Of a stretch of 64,000 bases of DNA, positions 63,772 through 64,000 are shown piece after piece. The stretch spans positions 186,001-250,000 of the forward strand of contig JAQNBH010000156.1 in assembly GCA_028752905.1 (NCBI GenBank). The letters are read 5' to 3'. This DNA is from Cladorhizidae sp. MBARI D1340-BT2 (Eukaryota; Porifera; Demospongiae; Poecilosclerida; Cladorhizidae). Numbering within the stretch: position 1 is the first letter of the stretch; every line of letters starts with the position of its first letter. The notes under the pieces are model-generated. The model saw nothing but the letters and a program-made list of their open reading frames with translations. It was not told the origin of the DNA and searched no databases. The position numbers and the translations under genes were made by a program.

Positions 63772-64000
63772 AGAGTACAATTCATAACTGCCCTAATTAA
63801 CAAGACCAAAGTCCCAGATTTTGTCAACTGATAGAGAAGGCCCTTATCTGCAACATGTCAACAGATTATCAATAAATGTAGTGGTTTTTCACTGGCAGGC
63901 CACCGCTTTGGCAACTGGAAAACGCCAGGAAAGATCGCAAACCTTACCACTTCAAATCACCATAACTTGCTAATACTTAGAGTACTCAAAATTTTGGCAC
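63772..64000 (+). repeat. Partial monomer (left domain only)
   Basis: First 229 bases of a unit coded CGC at the first three sites. The window ends at ggcac, one base before the site that would show cacgta or cacata, so the array continues to the right. Confidence 0.95.

Larger units (their letters stand above)
1..64000. repeat. Satellite DNA array, ~908-bp monomer, head-to-tail, spanning the whole window
   Basis: The motif agagtacaattcataactgc recurs at 61, 969, 1713, 2621, 3528 and so on to 63772, giving 72 full units of 908 (37), 907 (25) or 744 bp (10), with no interruption and no inversion. Units differ from one another by only a few substitutions or single-base indels. Codes used in the unit entries list six variable sites in order, at offsets 120 (A/C), 146 (T/G), 188 (T/C), 275 (G/T), 441 (T/G) and 506 (A/G) from the unit start. 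dT is loss of a T in ccattacag of subrepeat C; dG is loss of a G in ttagggcaa. No gene, transposon or other unique DNA lies anywhere in the window. I do not recognise the satellite family. Orientation and unit start are arbitrary conventions. Confidence 0.98.
59234..64000 (+). repeat. 2723-bp trimer, about 1.75 copies
   Basis: Units at 59234/61957 share gggagg, gagtcata and dT. Those at 60141/62864 share code CTTGGG. Those at 61049/63772 start with CGC. The window ends inside the second copy. Confidence 0.8.

Noticed and set aside
1..64000. CRISPR-like or other prokaryotic array
   Set aside because: The repeat unit is 744-908 bp with no unique spacers, and the nested subrepeats are adjacent relatives of each other. 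No cas or other genes are present.
1..64000. Large tandem gene family or rDNA-type array
   Set aside because: No frame longer than about 71 codons in any unit, and no rRNA-like conserved sequence was recognised.
1..64000. Telomere repeats or transposon insertions inside the array
   Set aside because: Unit lengths add up exactly over the whole window, leaving no room for any insertion, and no short telomere-type repeats were seen.

Overview
The whole 64 kb window is one uninterrupted satellite-DNA array. I find no gene, RNA gene, intact mobile element or non-satellite sequence on either strand. A monomer of about 908 bp is repeated head-to-tail, all in one orientation, and both window edges cut through a monomer, so the array is longer than 64 kb. 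Using the motif agagtacaattcataactgc as an arbitrary unit start, I count 72 complete monomers (37 of 908 bp, 25 of 907 bp, 10 of 744 bp) plus 60 bp and 229 bp partial units at the ends. These lengths add up exactly to 64,000. The host is a eukaryote. A plant is my guess, from the AT-rich sequence, the subrepeats near nucleosome length and a weak retrotransposon-like motif, but nothing in the window proves it.

Each long monomer has two parts. A 378-bp left domain has no clear internal repetition and holds most of the A/T tracts and a T5-G6-A4 tract. A right domain of about 523 bp is made of three subrepeats: A (185 bp), B (164 bp) and C (174 bp). Each subrepeat is itself a pair of related half-units of about 70-95 bp, so the right domain looks like six diverged copies of one ancestral element of about 90 bp. 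The 744-bp short (S) monomers lack exactly one 164-bp subrepeat, by exchange inside a 16-bp identity shared by the starts of B and C. All ten S junctions look identical.

Monomers differ at a small set of recurrent sites, which I use as a six-letter code: unit offset 120 (A/C), 146 (T/G), 188 (T/C), 275 (G/T), 441 (T/G) and 506 (A/G). Common one-base deletions are 'dT' (ccattacag to ccatacag in C) and 'dG' (ttagggcaa to ttaggcaa in the left domain). These codes reveal higher-order structure by region. About 1-16 kb has S-containing tetramers of 3466/3467 bp, with shortened and S-L dimer forms. From 16 to 35 kb, 908 and 907 bp units alternate; there is a repeated 6.2-kb block (offset 9655 bp) and a 3630-bp tetramer present three times. 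From 35 to 44 kb there are mostly long units with less regular order. At 44-46.5 kb there is an S-L-S-L block. From 46.5 kb to the end there are only long units, with local single-monomer amplifications and a 2723-bp trimer at the right edge.

The longest open frames (71 codons in S units, 62 codons in dG units) are by-products of the repeat and its indels, not genes. The interest of the window lies in its record of satellite turnover: nested periods, one founder deletion spread onto several backgrounds, and hybrid monomers.
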